From contig NZ_FOSR01000005.1 in the NCBI RefSeq assembly GCF_900114325.1, positions 62,001 to 126,000 of the forward strand: 64,000 nucleotides of DNA, in the 5' to 3' direction. The translations under genes and the position numbers were made by a program. The DNA comes from Rhodanobacter glycinis (GTDB lineage Bacteria > Pseudomonadota > Gammaproteobacteria > Xanthomonadales > Rhodanobacteraceae). The notes beneath the pieces are model-generated. The model was not told the origin of the DNA. It ran no database searches and was given only the letters and a program-made list of their open reading frames with translations. Positions within the stretch are counted from its first letter, which is position 1. Each line of letters opens with the position of its first letter. Positions 63,839-64,000 of this stretch are shown here, piece by piece.

Positions 63839-64000
63839 ATGGACGTTAACGAGCGAATCAAGGCGGTACTGGCCGGGCATCCCGTCGTGCTTTTCATGAA
63901 AGGCACGCCGCAATTTCCGATGTGCGGGTTTTCCAGTCGTGCCGTCCGCGCACTGGAAGAGGCCGGTGCGCAGTTCCACGCGGTGAACGTGCTGGCCGAT
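63839..64000 (+). CDS. grxD: Monothiol glutaredoxin Grx4 type (cut by window end)
   Basis: The first 54 codons are present. The protein begins MDVNERIKAVLAGHPVVLFM and contains KGTPQFPMCGFSSRAV, the CGFS active site of monothiol glutaredoxins that bind and transfer iron-sulfur clusters. The rest lies beyond the window. It is divergent from sodB, a sensible iron/oxidative-stress pairing. Confidence 0.95.
   Translation, partial: MDVNERIKAVLAGHPVVLFMKGTPQFPMCGFSSRAVRALEEAGAQFHAVNVLAD

Overview
The window is a chromosomal segment of a GC-rich gammaproteobacterium, most likely from the Xanthomonadales (Rhodanobacteraceae or a near relative such as Rhodanobacter, Dyella or Luteibacter). This rests on gene order (ruvB-ybgC-tolQRAB-pal-cpoB-queE-queC; pilB/pilC/pilD/coaE; miaB-ybeZ-ybeY-corC; petABC-sspAB; purEK), on protein character, and on many REP-type palindromes. 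The species cannot be fixed from sequence alone. Both ends cut a gene: a kup C-terminus at the left and the start of a monothiol glutaredoxin at the right.

Layout. 1-9.9 kb (+): tandem Kup potassium transporters, RuvB, and the complete Tol-Pal envelope operon, followed by the queuosine genes queE and queC. 10.8-15.8 kb: a tRNA-Lys with its own promoter and terminator, then on the minus strand glnS, a zinc deaminase, a TVP38-type membrane protein, coaE and the prepilin peptidase pilD. 16.0-19.4 kb (-): pilC and pilB. 20.0-39.4 kb: an accessory island of visibly lower GC in places. It holds a polyprenyl-phosphate-type GT2, three GT4 glycosyltransferases, two GDP-mannose dehydratases, GDP-fucose synthase, a Wzx-like flippase, an FkbM-like protein, four multi-pass GT-C enzymes and two major pilin genes (pilA). 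39.5-41.0 kb: a scrap zone of gene fragments around an intact HigBA toxin-antitoxin pair. 41.2-50.5 kb: an S9 peptidase, a RAYT transposase between its REP sequences, CorA, a DUF4105 protein, and CorC-YbeY-YbeZ-MiaB. 50.7-64 kb: a lytic transglycosylase, a DegS/AlgW-type protease, the cytochrome bc1 operon, SspA/SspB, DUF3301, NadC, DUF1631, Trm112, PurE/PurK, Fe/Mn superoxide dismutase and a CGFS glutaredoxin.

How the parts work together. The pilus assembly genes (pilB, pilC, pilD) are separated from the pilin genes by about 15 kb of sugar genes. The simplest reading is a type IV pilin glycosylation locus combined with synthesis of a fucose-containing glycan. Gmd and Fcl would make GDP-fucose. 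The GT2 would load a sugar onto polyprenyl phosphate. The TMTC/PMT-like GT-C enzymes flanking pilA would use such lipid-linked sugars outside the inner membrane. This is inference from gene content and position.

The window is unusually rich in repeats. At least five palindromic families fill intergenic gaps. One REP doublet sits inside an open reading frame of a GT-C gene. A duplicated corA/DUF4105 junction brackets another GT-C gene and marks how that edge of the island was probably built.
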